Shown: positions 35,668 to 46,309, counted from the first letter of the stretch. The stretch: 64,000 nucleotides of DNA from Dermatemys mawii (GCA_007922305.1 ML677326.1:55112785-55176784), one strand, 5' to 3'. The notes: generated by a model not told the origin, from the sequence alone. A program made the numbers and translations.

Positions 35668-35901
35668 CAATGGTTCTCAAACTGTGGGTCTGGATCCCAA
35701 TTTAGGTCATGATCCCATTTTGATGGGAATGCCAGGGACAGCATTAGACTTGCTGGAACCTGGGGCTGAAGTGGAAGCCTGGGTGCTTTAGCCCAGGCAG
35801 CAGGGCTCAGGCTTTACCCCCTCCTCCCCCGGTCCCAGGGGTCATGTAATAATTTTTGTTGTCAGAAGGGGTCACGATGCAACAAAGTTTGAGAACCGCT
35901 T
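35668..35901. mobile_element. hAT element with perfect 8-bp TSD
   Basis: The 234-bp insert begins CAATGGTTCTCAAACTGTGG and ends AAAGTTTGAGAACCGCTT. CTCTATCC is duplicated at 35660-35667 and 35902-35909. It interrupts the inverted CR1 segment. The 103-codon frame at 35480-35791 crosses its left boundary and is not a gene. Confidence 0.95.
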
Positions 35902-36345
35902 CTCTATCCTTTTCTCAATGCAGATTATCATCAGTTTGCTTTTTTGATGGCCACTATTCACTGAGCAAAGTTTTTTCCTTAGGTCTTCTTCTTGAGTTAT
36001 TGTTAATTTAGAACCTATGTGTATGAGTATGATTGAGATCTATCAAATCATGGCTGGTGTGCAGAAAGTAAATAAGGAAGGGTTATTTACTCCTTCTCAT
36101 AACACAAGAACTAGGGGGTCACCAAATGAAATTAACAAAAGGAAGTATTTTTTCCACACAATGCACAGTCAACCTCTGGAACTCTTGGCCAGAGGATATT
36201 GTGAGGGCCAAGGCTATAACATGGTTCAAAAAAGAACTAGCTTAATTCATGGAGGATAGGTCCATCAATGGCTATTAGCTAAGATGGGTAGGGATGGTGT
36301 CCCTATTCTCCCAGAAGTTGGGAATGGGCAACAGGGATCACTTGA

Positions 36346-37148
36346 TGATTAGAATCACTTGATGATTAGAATCATAGTGAAATAGCGTTTCCTAATATCC
36401 GACCTAAACCTCCCTCACTGCAATTTGAGATCATTGCTTGTGGTTCTGTCAGCTAAAATCCATCCTCTTTGGAACCCCTCTTCAGGTAGCTGAAGGCTGC
36501 TATCAAATCCTTTTTCACTCTTCTCTTCTGAAGACTAAACAAGCCCAGTTCCCTCACCCTTTCCTTGTAAGTCATATGCCCCAGTGCCCTGATCATTTTT
36601 GTTGCCCTCCACTGGACTCTCTCCAATTTTCTACCTCCTTTCTGTAGTGGGGGACCCAAAACTGGACACAGTACTCCAGACATGGCCTCACCAGTGCTGA
36701 ATAGAGGTGAGGCCCTGTGGCCTCACCAGTGCTGAATAGAAGTGAGGCACTTCCCTAAATCTGCTGACAAGGCTCCTACTAATACAGCATAATATGACAT
36801 TAGCCTTCTTGGCAACAAGGGCACACTGCTGACTCATATCCAGCTTCTCATCCACTATAATCTCCAGATCCTTTTCTGCAGAGCTGCTGCTTAGCCAGTC
36901 AGTCCCCAGCCTGTAGCGGTGCATGGGATTGTTCTGTCCTAAGTACAAGACTCTGCTCTTAGCCTTATTGAACCTCAGATTTCTTTTAGCCCAATCCTCC
37001 AATTTGTCTATGTCACTCGGGACCCTATCCCCACCCTCCAGTGTATCTACCTCTCCCCCTATCTCAGTGTCATCTGCAAATTTGCTGAGAATGGATTGCA
37101 CCCCATCATCCAGATCTTTACTGAAGATGTTAAACAAAACCGGATCCA
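36346..37148 (-). mobile_element. CR1 LINE (second subfamily) nested in the 3' half of another CR1
   Basis: On the minus strand the copy runs from the RT catalytic box near 37100 to the 3' end at 36346, where a short tail repeat (ATCACTTGATGATTAGA, twice) is seen. The surrounding CR1 continues on both sides: CACTTGATGATTA before and CCTGTTCTGTTTCTTC after. It is therefore younger than the host CR1. A 35-bp tandem duplication at 36683-36752 lies within it. Confidence 0.85.
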
Positions 37149-37179
37149 TTACCTGTTCTGTTTCTTCTCTCTGAAGCAC
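36453..37179 (-). pseudogene. CR1 reverse transcriptase C-terminal half (pol fragment)
   Basis: The 163-codon frame (36688-37179) contains LSKFADDTEIGGEV, the intact F-A-D-D catalytic box of CR1 RT, then DIDKLEDWAKRN, LGQNNPMHRYRLG and DEKLDMSQQCALVAKKAN. The next frame (36453-36683) gives the C-terminal [20 protein letters not shown] and DLIAAFSYLKRGSKEDG. A frame change of one base at about 36690, next to a 35-bp tandem duplication, separates them. The N-terminal portion of RT and the endonuclease are absent. The first residues of the long frame come from the host CR1 outside the nest. Confidence 0.93.
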
Positions 37180-37260
37180 CTGGCATTGGTCACTGCTGAA
37201 GACAGATTACTGGGCTAGACAGATCTTTGATCTGACCCAGTGTGACCGTTCTTATGAGCA

Positions 37261-39800
37261 GTTTACGTTGTTTCTTCCAATGCACATTACCAGAGCCTGT
37301 TTATGTGTAATTTTATTAGAAATCATGCTGCCCAATTACCTAGCTTTCTTAGCTCCTTTTAAAGAGCCTTATAATACCCTAGATTTGAGTAACCTAAATA
37401 CATTTGTTCTACCTGGAAAGTTTTTGCTGTCTTGCTGTTCAACCTTCTTCCAGATCCTTAGTATATTAAATGGTACCAGTTCTACTTTGCTGGATTTAAT
37501 TTCTACATATTACTTGAAAAGTGGAAAATAAAAATGAGTAACAAAACTGCATTTACAAGGAAAAAAAATAAAGCTGTCATATTTTAAAATAGATTTTTAT
37601 AGAAGTTCCATATCCCTCATCAGAATGTTTTGTACTATGCAAACAATTTTCTTCCCTGGAAGAAGAGACGACCCATTTCATAGAGCTGTTAACATGACCT
37701 ACACAGAGAGTTGTGCTGACATTTAGATTGAGATATAGCAGAGCTTCCATGGTGACATTGCTGAAGGTTGAACTTGGCATGAGAGATGATATATGTCTAT
37801 ATATGAAATGTCATGTTGTAATAGAAATATCACCTTTAGCATCAATGACAATTAAGGAACTGTTAATTTAATACGACCTGCACATAATTATTTGGATATG
37901 ATTTTTTTCTATACTTTAGCATGACATTTCATATTTGCTAATATCTGGTATATGTCTGAAAGCAGATAAAGGACTTCAGTAGCATCTTTAATCCAGGGAT
38001 TTCAAAACTTTTACCTCCTTCACAGGTTTTATTGGAATTTTTTAATCTTCTGAAATGCAGCTGCTTATAGGATGAAACAAACAAGCTGTCATACAACAAA
38101 CTGTGGTACGCATGTAGGTAATTATCTGAACTGAAAATTGGCAATGTAGTTAATATGCCTGTTTTTAGAAAAAAGTTTCATAGGCTATTTGATGTCCCTA
38201 CGTGTAAGACTCCTGGTTTTCAATATTACCCTGAAAATGTCATCACCAACACCACAATGCCTGCAGCACCATATTGGTACATTACTTGAATAGTGATGTA
38301 TGGGGAAGAGTCATCTATTGAATCCCAATACCACTTCTTGTATTGACTCTCTTTTTTGTAGGATTCACTTGTAAATATGGTCTAGTCCAACCCAGGAATC
38401 TGCATGAGAAATAATTGCACCATAGCACAACGCGGTACAGATGTTAACCAAAATCTCAAATAATTGATTCTAGTTATAAATTCTGAAAAACTTTTTGGTT
38501 ATCAACATGACCCTGTAAATTGCTGCTCAAACACCACAGCACCTACAAGTACTGCTGATGTTTTTGTCAGTATCATCTGCCATATGTGCCACGATATCTT
38601 GATATAAGAACAGGAGCCAAGGATGGACTGGCAGTAGTTTGAATTTTTTTTGTTGGTACAAGTTACAAATTTAATGTCAGTTTAACATAGCTCACTTTAC
38701 CGTAATAGATATGACAACACAAGCATTTCTCAAAAATCAAAGCAAAAATTCAAGGCAAGGCAGATGAAGTCAATTCCAAGCAGTCCAACCCTGAGAAAGT
38801 CTCCAAAAATACGCTAATTAAAGGAATGGGGCAAGGGGGGCAGGGAGCAAGCATTTTGAATGCTGTGATACATGGCTTATTTTACAAGCAGTTTGTTTTT
38901 TATCTTTAGCTTACAAGTTAAGGTTGCTGGAAGATTAAAACATGGGCTCAGAGAGCTGTCAGTTCTGCCCCAGCTAGTCAGATCATTGTACAACCATGTT
39001 TTCCTACCTACACAGCATCTCATAACAAGCCCTTGTTTTTGAAGGAATAAAGATTCTTCTTTGGTGGTGGGGTGAGCCTCATGATTGTTCTCTGTGTTGT
39101 GAATTTTGACTCTTTTACCAAGAGAACCTCAAATGCAAAGCAATATTAAGAGAGCTGCTTTGCAATGCTTTTTTATCTTCAGAACAGAAAAGGAGACTTA
39201 TTTACTTTGACCTGTGCTAAAATGAAAAAAAAATGCCTTTCATGTTTCTGCTTCACACCTGTTTTTGGTTCTTTTTGCTCGCTTAGTTCATGGGCAGAGG
39301 TTCACAGGCAGACAAAGAGTCTTCAGAGTAATTCAACACCCCAGGGTCCTTCAAAGCCCCAATAAGCAGAATTTCTCATTCAAAACATTGCTGGACCAAA
39401 ATCAGGAGAGACTTTATAAAAAAAGCCCATAAATCAAAAGAGAAATCAGCAACAGCTCTTACTGGGAAGGGAATATAATTCTCTTTTCAGAAATTTCCTT
39501 TTGCAGGGACTTTATATTCACTCCTCCTTCAAATTTGGCACTTCACACTCAAAGACCAATGTTTCCCTACATCATTTCTTCCCATATATGGTCTGAAAAA
39601 CTATGCACATTTCCACTCAGAGTTTCTTTCCAATTCTTCTTCCAAGGTGGAAGCTAGGGACAAATTTGACCCTAAAAAGGGCAAGAGGTTCAGACTTTGA
39701 AAGCTGTGGGTCTTCCAAGATTTACATAGATTATGGAGTCTCATGATGCAAAGACCTACCATTTGAAAGGACACTACCATAAAGTATCTCTCATTCTCCC
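37261..39800. other. No gene seen
   Basis: AT-rich DNA with chance frames up to 87 codons (37268-37531). No recognised repeat apart from homopolymer runs. Confidence 0.4.
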
Positions 39801-39804
39801 AAAA

Positions 39805-40060
39805 GGAGGATTCAAAGGTTAAGGCCCAAGACAATGGAGACCCAGATTCAATTCCCTGCTCTCCCATAGACTTCCTGTGTGATCTTGAGCAAGTCACTTA
39901 GTCCCTTTATGCCTCAGTTTCCCACCTGTAAAATGGAGACCATAGTTCTTTCCTACATCACAAATTTGTTGGGAGGAAAAATACATTAAAAAGATTGTGA
40001 AGCACTTTGAAATTTGCTGGTGAAAAGTGCCAAGTACATAATAGGCATTATTAACAATTC
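39805..40060 (+). mobile_element. MIR-type CORE-SINE
   Basis: GACCCAGATTCAATTCCCTG, then GTGTGATCTTGAGCAAGTCA, GCCTCAGTTTCCCACCTGTA and AAATGGAGACC, follow the MIR consensus through the core. The end GTGCCAAGTACATAATAGGC is its L2-like tail. About 75 percent similar by eye. It is an ancient pol III-derived retroposon, inactive. Confidence 0.9.
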
Positions 40061-40132
40061 CATGGTAGCATGTAGATAGGGAAAATAAGGTACACAAAGG
40101 GGCCCATGGTACACACATGCAGTGAACCACCT

Positions 40133-40505
40133 GTGACACAGGCAGACCAGGTGCCAGCTCTTGCCAAGTCTTTAGACCTCAGCCAAGTCTGACAAGTTCA
40201 TTGCTGAAAAGAGTCTGTTACACCTGTGTATTAATACGTTTAAGATGGGTATTGAGCTTATAGCAATGTGTTTAGTCTTAATGAAATGCTTCTAAGTTAC
40301 TGCATGCATTCATCTCATAGCATATGATGATGAAATGTATAAGGTAATATTTAAGTTTATGCTTTCTCAATGGAAAAATGTTTGCTTTGAGACTGTGAAT
40401 CCAATCAGGCGGAATTCTCTCTTGTCCACCAAGAAGGCTCATCAGAATGAAATGAGCCATTTTGTGACATCACCATACAAAGACTTTGTTAATTGCCCCT
40501 CACAA
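40133..40505 (+). mobile_element. 5' portion of an LTR related to that at 5170
   Basis: TGTGACACAGGCAGACCAGG then TGCCAGCTCTTGCCAAGTC resembles the start of the 5170 copy. Both share the later CACCAAGAAGGCTCATCAGA-type segment (5480: CATCAAGAAGGACCATCAAA). The copy stops near 40505, where a MITE end begins, so the 3' part is lost. Confidence 0.55.
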
Positions 40506-40511
40506 AGAGGC

Positions 40512-40585
40512 TAGGGTCTGGTCTACATTATAGATATATAGCAATATAACAACGTTGCCCCGGGGTGTGAAAAATCCCCGCCTGA
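40512..40585. mobile_element. Terminal fragment of a 'GGTCTACACTA' MITE
   Basis: GGGTCTGGTCTACATTATAG followed by AACAACGTTGCCCCGGGGTG corresponds to one end of this MITE family. It is cut by the CR1 at about 40587. Confidence 0.5.
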
Positions 40586-40600
40586 GAATTTGACTCTAAT

Positions 40601-41443
40601 TTGACATTATTGGGAGGAGCAATAGATATGCTGGAGGGTAGGGATAGGATACAGATGGATCTAGACAAATTAGAGGATTGGGCCAAAAGATATCTGTTGA
40701 GGTTCAGCAAGGAAAAGTGCAGAGTCCTGCATGTGGGATGGAAGAATCCCATGCACTGCTACAGACTAGGGACCAAATGGCCAGGCAGTAGTTCTGTAGA
40801 AAAGGAGCAAGGGGTTACAGTGGATGAGAAGCTGGATATGAGTCAACAGTGTGCCCTCGTTGCCAAGAAGACTAACAGCATTTTGGGTTGTATAAGTAGG
40901 GGCATTGTCAGCAGATCAAGGGACGTGATCATTCCCCTCTATTTGGCATTGGTGAGGCCTCATCTGGAGTACTGTGTCCAGTTTTGGGCCCCACACTACA
41001 AGGATGTGGAAAAATTGGAAAGAGTCCAGCGGAGGGCAGCAAAAATGATTAGGGGGCAGGGCTGGCTCTACCTTTTTTGCCACCCCAAGCGGAGAAGGAA
41101 AGAGTGGTGGAGCTGCTGCAGGCGTGCCGCTGGAAGCCACCTGAGTACTGCCCTGACAGCGTCTGGAATGCCACCCCCTGCCGTTTGCCACCCCAGGCAC
41201 CTGCTTGCTAGGCTGGTACCTGGAGCCAGCCCTGTTAGGGGGCTGAAGCACATGACTTATAAGGAGAAGCTGAGGGAACTGGGATTGTTCAGTTTGAAGA
41301 AGAAAAGAATGACGGGGGATTTGATAGCTGCTTTCAGCTACCTGAAAGGGGGTTCAAAAGAGGATGGATCTAGACAGTGCTCAGTGGAACCAGATGACAG
41401 AACAAGGAGTAATGGTCTCAAGTTGCAAGTGGGGAAGGTTTAG
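40601..41443 (+). pseudogene. Chimaeric frame: CR1 RT C-terminus with an in-frame hAT insertion (280 codons)
   Basis: Residues 1-150 are CR1 [70 protein letters not shown] and RRAAKMIRG. Residues 153-211 come from the hAT insert (LYLFCHPKRRRKEWW onward). From residue 215 the CR1 sequence resumes, LKHMTYKEKLRELGLFSLKK and DLIAAFSYLKGGSKEDG. The insert plus duplicated site is 186 bp, exactly 62 codons, and has no stop in this frame. The catalytic F-A-D-D box lies just before the frame and is damaged, so no RT activity is expected. It is the longest open frame in the window but there is no sign that it is a used gene. Confidence 0.92.
41057..41234. mobile_element. 178-bp hAT MITE with perfect 8-bp TSD, inserted in CR1
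   Basis: It starts CAGGGCTGGCTCT and ends GGAGCCAGCCCTG, inverted termini with 12 of 13 matches. TTAGGGGG is duplicated at 41049-41056 and 41235-41242. Interior phrases TTGCCACCCCAAGCGGAGAA and GTTTGCCACCCCAGGCACCT are typical of this family. It is younger than the CR1 that it interrupts. Confidence 0.97.
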
Positions 41444-41663
41444 GTTGGATATTAGGAAAAACTTTCACTAGGAGAGTGGTGAAGCACTGGAATGGGTTAC
41501 CTAGGAAGGTGGTGGAAGTTCCATCCTTTGAGGTTTAAGGCCTGACTTGGCAAAGCCTGGCTGGGATGACTTAGTTGGGGATTGGTCCTGCTTTGAGCAG
41601 GGGGTTGAACTAGATGACCTCCTGAGGTCCCTTCCAACCCTGATATTCTATGATGCTATGATC

Positions 41664-42043
41664 CAACCCCCTGCTCCCTGTCCCCGACTGCCCCCCGGAA
41701 CTCTCTGCACCGTATCCAACTGCCCGGCCCCCTTACCATGCCGCTCAAAGCGGCATGTCTGGCAGCTGCGCATCCCACCGGAGCTAGACACACTGCTCCA
41801 CAGAAGCTTGCACCCTGCCTCCTTACCATGCCGCTCATAGTGGCAGGAGCTCACAGCCCCGCCGGAGCCAGCCATGCTGCTGCAGTGCTGCCTAGGAGCA
41901 GTGGGCCAGAGCGCTGGTGGCGTAGTGCGCTGAGGCTGCAGAGGAGGGGCCAGAGGCTAGCATCCCTGGCTAGGAGCTCAGGTGCCAGACAGGATGGTCC
42001 CGTGGGCTGGATGTGGCCTGTGGACATAGTTTGCCCACCCCTG
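41664..42043. mobile_element. hAT element, truncated second copy of the 11084 family
   Basis: CCTTACCATGCCGCTCAAAG followed by CGGCATGTCTGGCAGC matches the interior of the element at 11084. The end, ACATAGTTTGCCCACCCCTG at 42043, is the same terminus. The opposite terminus is missing and the remnant begins directly after the CR1 tail. The frames at 41547-42061 span the join and are not genes. Confidence 0.85.
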
Positions 42044-42837
42044 CTTTATAAGCTTCAATAAAGAACTTCAGAATATGCAGTTGCTGTTGAATTTATCTTC
42101 AACAGTGAGGAAGAGACTGTAAACATTAAATCAGAGGGTGACTGGATTAACACCCAGAACAATCTGGAAGAGAGGGAGGTGACAAGAAACAGTATTAATA
42201 TTGATTTATTTCACTTGTATATCAATAAGGCAGAAGGCGGCACTGGCAATAAAGTGATAAAATGCGCTGGCAATACAACATGGGAGGGATGGTCAATGCA
42301 AACAAAGGTGATCAATAAAATATTAACAGACTGATTCTGCAACCCTTATTTATGCAGTAAAATAAACTCAACCAAGTAATCTCATTGACTTCAGTGAATG
42401 AGTGCTGCTCAACAGGAGTAAGGTTTGTAGAATCTGTTCTATAATGACTTGGATATAAATGAGAATGCTCGGATAAGTGGCTTATGCCATTCAGTATATT
42501 GAAAACTAAAGTAATGTTACAGTTGTAACAAAGTATTAGAAGAACGTACCCTCAATGGTTATAGACTGTGAATAGGAAAAGCAGCAAGACTGAAGGGAAA
42601 CAAAACTCAAACAGTATGTAATAGCAACAAAAAATTCCAGGGGTGCAAAGACTTAATTAGACTTGGAAAAGAATTTTTTAATATCATATAAGGGATTCAT
42701 GTGTGGATATAGGAAGCATAAAATAGCCAGTGCATCAAGAGTCTTCCAACCAGTGATTTACATGGGGGCACTCTAAAGGAAGTCATTAAGTCACTTCAAG
42801 AAGAACAGCCTTAACAGAAAACAGTACTTCCCATAGG
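42044..42837. other. No gene supported
   Basis: The sequence has a purine-rich LINE-like look (GTGACTGGATTAACACCCAG, GCGGCACTGGCAATAAAGTG), but I cannot align it to a named element. A fragment ACTCCATTGACTTCAGTG-like near 42380 belongs to the foldback MITE class. Confidence 0.35.
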
Positions 42838-43496
42838 CAGGGGTGAAAGTAACATAAGTCCTAAAGGACTTACAGGTATGTTGGAGTCCTGAGCAGGGGG
42901 CAGAGCCTCAACCAGAGGGGTCTTGGCCTCAGTCAGAAGAGATGGGGCCTTCAAATTCCCAGGCCCTTTAAATCAAGATTTAAAAGGCCTGGGGCTCCGG
43001 CAGCAGGGTTCTGGCGATGATTTAAAGGGCCCGGGTCTCCGGCCACCGCTACAGCAGCAGAGCTCTGGGCCCTTTAAATTGCTGCTGGAAGCGGGCTGCT
43101 GACACGGCTCTGGCCATGGGGCTCTTGTGGCTATTTAAAGGGCAATGGGCTTTGCTGCAGTAATGGCAGCCGGGAGCCCTGAACCCTCTAAATCACCACA
43201 GGAGCCCCAGGAGGCAGCTCCTGTGCTAAGAACCACTACCCGAGGGTTCCAGCAGCAATTCAAAGGGCCTGGGACTCTGGCTTCTGTGGGGAGCTCCAGG
43301 CACTTTAAATTGCCACTGGAGCTCCAGCAGCAGGGCTCTGGTGGTGATTTAAAGGGCCAAGTGGTCCACTGTGGTAGCAGCAGCTAGGAGCACCAGACCT
43401 TTTAAATCACCGGCCTGGGGAAGCTGCCCCCTGCCGCTACAGTTGGCATTGTAGTGGCTCTTGCTGGTACACCGTACCATCTTACTTTCACCTCTG
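42838..43496. mobile_element. hAT element with internal 'TTTAAAGGGCC' repeats
   Basis: Termini are CAGGGGTGAAAGTAA and TTACTTTCACCTCTG. The flanks CCCATAGG and CTGAGAGG agree at 5 of 8 positions, a decayed TSD. The interior has at least seven alternating direct and inverted copies of a GGGCC(C)TTTAAAT(C/T) motif separated by GC-rich spacers. The 80-codon frame at 43145-43387 reads through these and is low-complexity. Confidence 0.8.
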
Positions 43497-45166
43497 CTGA
43501 GAGGGAAATTAATACAATCAACAAGTTGTACCTGCCCAGTATTAAAGGTACTCCTGCAAATCCTACTTATTTATTTCAATGTTTTCACATCTAATCCAAG
43601 CTCTAGGCAATTTATAACATTTCAAACTGACAATGTTTCAGCAAAAATTAAAAGATATAACACTCAAAGATATAATCCAACTTAGAGATAGTAAGCAGCA
43701 ATTTGAAATTAAGTCAAGTACTCAGGAATCTCTGAAGACCTCTACATTTGCTTCTTGATGTCTCAGATTACCCAGCTTCAGCAAGGCCACATTCTAATTT
43801 GTTGTGAACTGATCTTTTTCATAATTAAAATAATATCTTAGAAATGGGGAAGATGCAGAACGAGATAATCAGCATAATATGAAAGGGGGAAAGATCTTTA
43901 GTCCAAAGAGTTGGAAAAGATGGGTCTGTATTCCAGGAGGGAGGGGGGAAAAAAGGACATCATGAGGGATCCAGATTAATAAGAAAATAGCTAGTGTAGA
44001 TATTACTGCACAGAGCTAGGGTCTAATACAAGAACAGAAGGGTGTGAATTTCAGATAAGAAAGACCTGACCTAAAAGGAAAGTATGCAGACTTTCTTTAC
44101 ACCAGCACATTAATATATGGAATAAACCACCGCAGGGAGCAATAATAGTATCTATTGTAAAATAATGTGCTTTAGGAATAAGTCTGAAAATAACTGCTAG
44201 GTCAAAGGAGAGAAAAAGACCTGGATAGGACAGAATCAGGCCAGGAAGCCTTTGTTCTTAGATTCTGTATAGGAAACATGGAGATTTTATTCAAAATAAT
44301 AGCAGGTGTCTAAAGCTAACTCTCAATAAATAATTAGGATTATACATTTCTTTACTACCCTGAAATATCTGTGAAATGGTGCACCAGCTGAAATGATTTA
44401 CATCTTTATTAAATTGCATTCCCAGACTGATAAATGTGAAACCCCCACTACTATCTGGATTATGGGGAGATGAACTGGCCCTCACAAAAACTGCTTCATA
44501 CCACATAGCTATCCCTGAATTAAACCGGAATCCTTTTAAAGGTTTGGAAGAGGGGCATGCTCCCCTGACAGACACTCCTGCTTTTCTCTAGATGAAGCAT
44601 CTTTCTCTTTTTCCATCAGGTGTCTCTTCCACTTACTTTTCTACAGAATTACTCTTTTTTTAAAACACGATTCCTTTCACCTTCTCTGCAGCAATCTCTT
44701 CTATGTTAAGCACTCTGTGTGGTTATAAGTATCAAGCTATGATTTTGTTAGCACTGATTCAACTATTGAGTGTTTTAGGTAGATGAGTTTGTCTGCATGA
44801 GACTGTTTTACTGACTAGACTGATAGTTATACTGGTGAAACCCCCTACAAGTATAGTGGGGGAGGAGGATGGCTCTCCTTCCAGCTGTGAGGCACCAGGG
44901 CTTCAAATCTCCTTGATGGAAAAAGTGCACTGTTGAGCTAGCTCTGTGTCAGGTGGAAGGACCTTGTTTTTACTCCCTTCTGCGATATCAGTATTCCTTC
45001 ACTTGCTGCTGCTTTCTTACTGGTGAAGAGACTTGATGTGTCCCTCTCTTCCCTTCACCCATATCTGTCACTAATTATGTGGGAAAGATACAGTATATGG
45101 ACATGTGTTTTTAGCTAGCTGAATTTACCGCCTCTGAGGCACAAGCGTGGCAAAAGTTTCATGATA
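43497..45166. other. No gene seen; possible decayed LINE at 43850-44190
   Basis: The segment 43850-44190 has phrases (GGTGTGAATTTCAGATAAG, ATATGGAATAAACCACCGCA) reminiscent of the 3' part of an old CR1-like LINE on the plus strand, too diverged to call firmly. The rest is unassigned. Confidence 0.35.
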
Positions 45167-45174
45167 TATCCAAG

Positions 45175-45501
45175 CAGTAGTACAGCTGGCGGGGGGGGGG
45201 GTTCCCCTGAGCCCAGAATTCCAAAAGTGGCACCTTGCCACACCCGATCCCCCCGCTGCAGATGAAGCGGGCGGCAGGGAAACTGGCGCAAAAGTTGGTC
45301 CAAGTCTGGGTGCAAACAGCGCCCCATGGCAGTGGTGGGAAGGGAATTGCTGTGGAGTGGAGCCTTGGAAGGCGCCGCTGGAAGGGCTGGAGCCGCCTCA
45401 CAGCTTGGAGCTAACTTTGTTCGTGCGAGTCTCGTGTGTGAAGTGGCACCTTTTTTTTGGGTGCTTGCTCCCTCTGATGTTAAAATCTGGCTACACCACA
45501 G
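45175..45501. mobile_element. hAT element with perfect 8-bp TSD
   Basis: The 327-bp insert starts CAGTAGTACAGCTGG and ends CTGGCTACACCACAG (imperfect inverted termini). TATCCAAG is duplicated at 45167-45174 and 45502-45509. The GC-rich interior gives frames on both strands (45115-45558), none protein-like. Confidence 0.92.
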
Positions 45502-45684
45502 TATCCAAGGTTTATGAATTGCACCAGCAAAACACCTGACTAATGGTAACCTCACCATAATGCTTTTTGCTAAACAAAAGATTGTAATAAAGTACTGTAC
45601 AAAGCAAACAGTATAGGACCTTCCAAGTAACTAGGAAATTCACCATAAATATAACTTATTTCATCAGTCCTCTCAGAGTACTCT

Positions 45685-45795
45685 GGCATGATTCTGGTAC
45701 ATTTTACCCTGGTGCATAATGGGAGTAACTTCACAGTTGTCTAAGGAATTACATAGATGTGTAAAACTGGAGTGAGGTTTGAATCAGGCTGTCAT
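45685..45795. mobile_element. Palindromic MITE relic
   Basis: GGCATGATTCTGGTACATTT with GGGAGTAACTTCACAGTTGT and GTGTAAAACTGGAGTGAGGT resembles a diverged 'TTACACCAGTG' family member as at 28825. Confidence 0.5.
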
Positions 45796-45799
45796 TCTT

Positions 45800-46297
45800 T
45801 CAATTCTATCTGATTGCATTACATTTAAACAAGAACTCTTTATAGCCAGTTGACTGAGTGAAAATATCAGATGCAGAGAAAACAACGGCAGGGTATGCCT
45901 TTAAGAGAGCCATTTCAAATTTCTATCTAAATATAAATATCAAAAACAGCATTTTAATTACCACCATTTAATGCCAGATCCTAATGGGTCACCTCCCCAG
46001 ATTTGTGCTAAGGAAGGCAATCAGATAAAGCTCCTGCCATGTGTACTCAAAGCTCTGTTCATGGACCTGAAAAATACCTATTTACTGACTTTATAGAGGA
46101 AATCAGGGATATTCATATTTATAATGCTGTGAATATACTAGATTATTGCTGTGCTCAAGTGCCTTCACACAACCTTAAGGAAAGAAATATAATATTCTCT
46201 TAGTATTCAGCAAATGCTGTAATACACTTTTTTATATCTTAGCATTCCTGCTCACTCAAGTAGTTTGTACAGCCTGGAGGAGCAACCACAGAATTAC
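45800..46297. other. No gene seen
   Basis: AT-rich DNA without recognised elements. Confidence 0.4.
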
Positions 46298-46309
46298 AAG
46301 CTCAACAAG

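Larger units (their letters stand above)
35570..37260 (+). mobile_element. CR1 LINE with inverted 5' segment, split by two later insertions
   Basis: From 35570 to 36010 the CR1 sequence is on the minus strand (GTTTGCTTTTTTGATGGCC, then TCTTGAGTTATTGTTAATTT, the region after the RT catalytic box). From 36015 it is on the plus strand, starting at a later point of the same gene (ATTGAGATCTATCAAATCAT) and running to the 3' end at 37260 (GATCTGACCCAGTGTGACCG). The two parts are consecutive in an intact CR1 with a short gap, consistent with 5' inversion. The 3' half is split at 36345 and resumes at 37149, with a second CR1 between. Confidence 0.75.
40587..41663 (+). mobile_element. CR1 LINE, 5'-truncated, interrupted by a hAT element
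   Basis: It starts at the RT catalytic box region and runs to the 3' end GACCTCCTGAGGTCCCTTCC with the tail GATATTCTATGATGCTATGA. Excluding the 178-bp insertion at 41057-41234 it is about 890 bp. It belongs to the same subfamily as the minus-strand copies at 36346 and 52195. Confidence 0.95.

Noticed and set aside
41235..41242. TTAGGGGG as an interstitial telomere repeat
   Set aside because: A single unit that is simply the hAT target duplication.
43145..43387. 80-codon frame
   Set aside because: It lies inside the hAT element with TTTAAAGGGCC repeats and is low-complexity.
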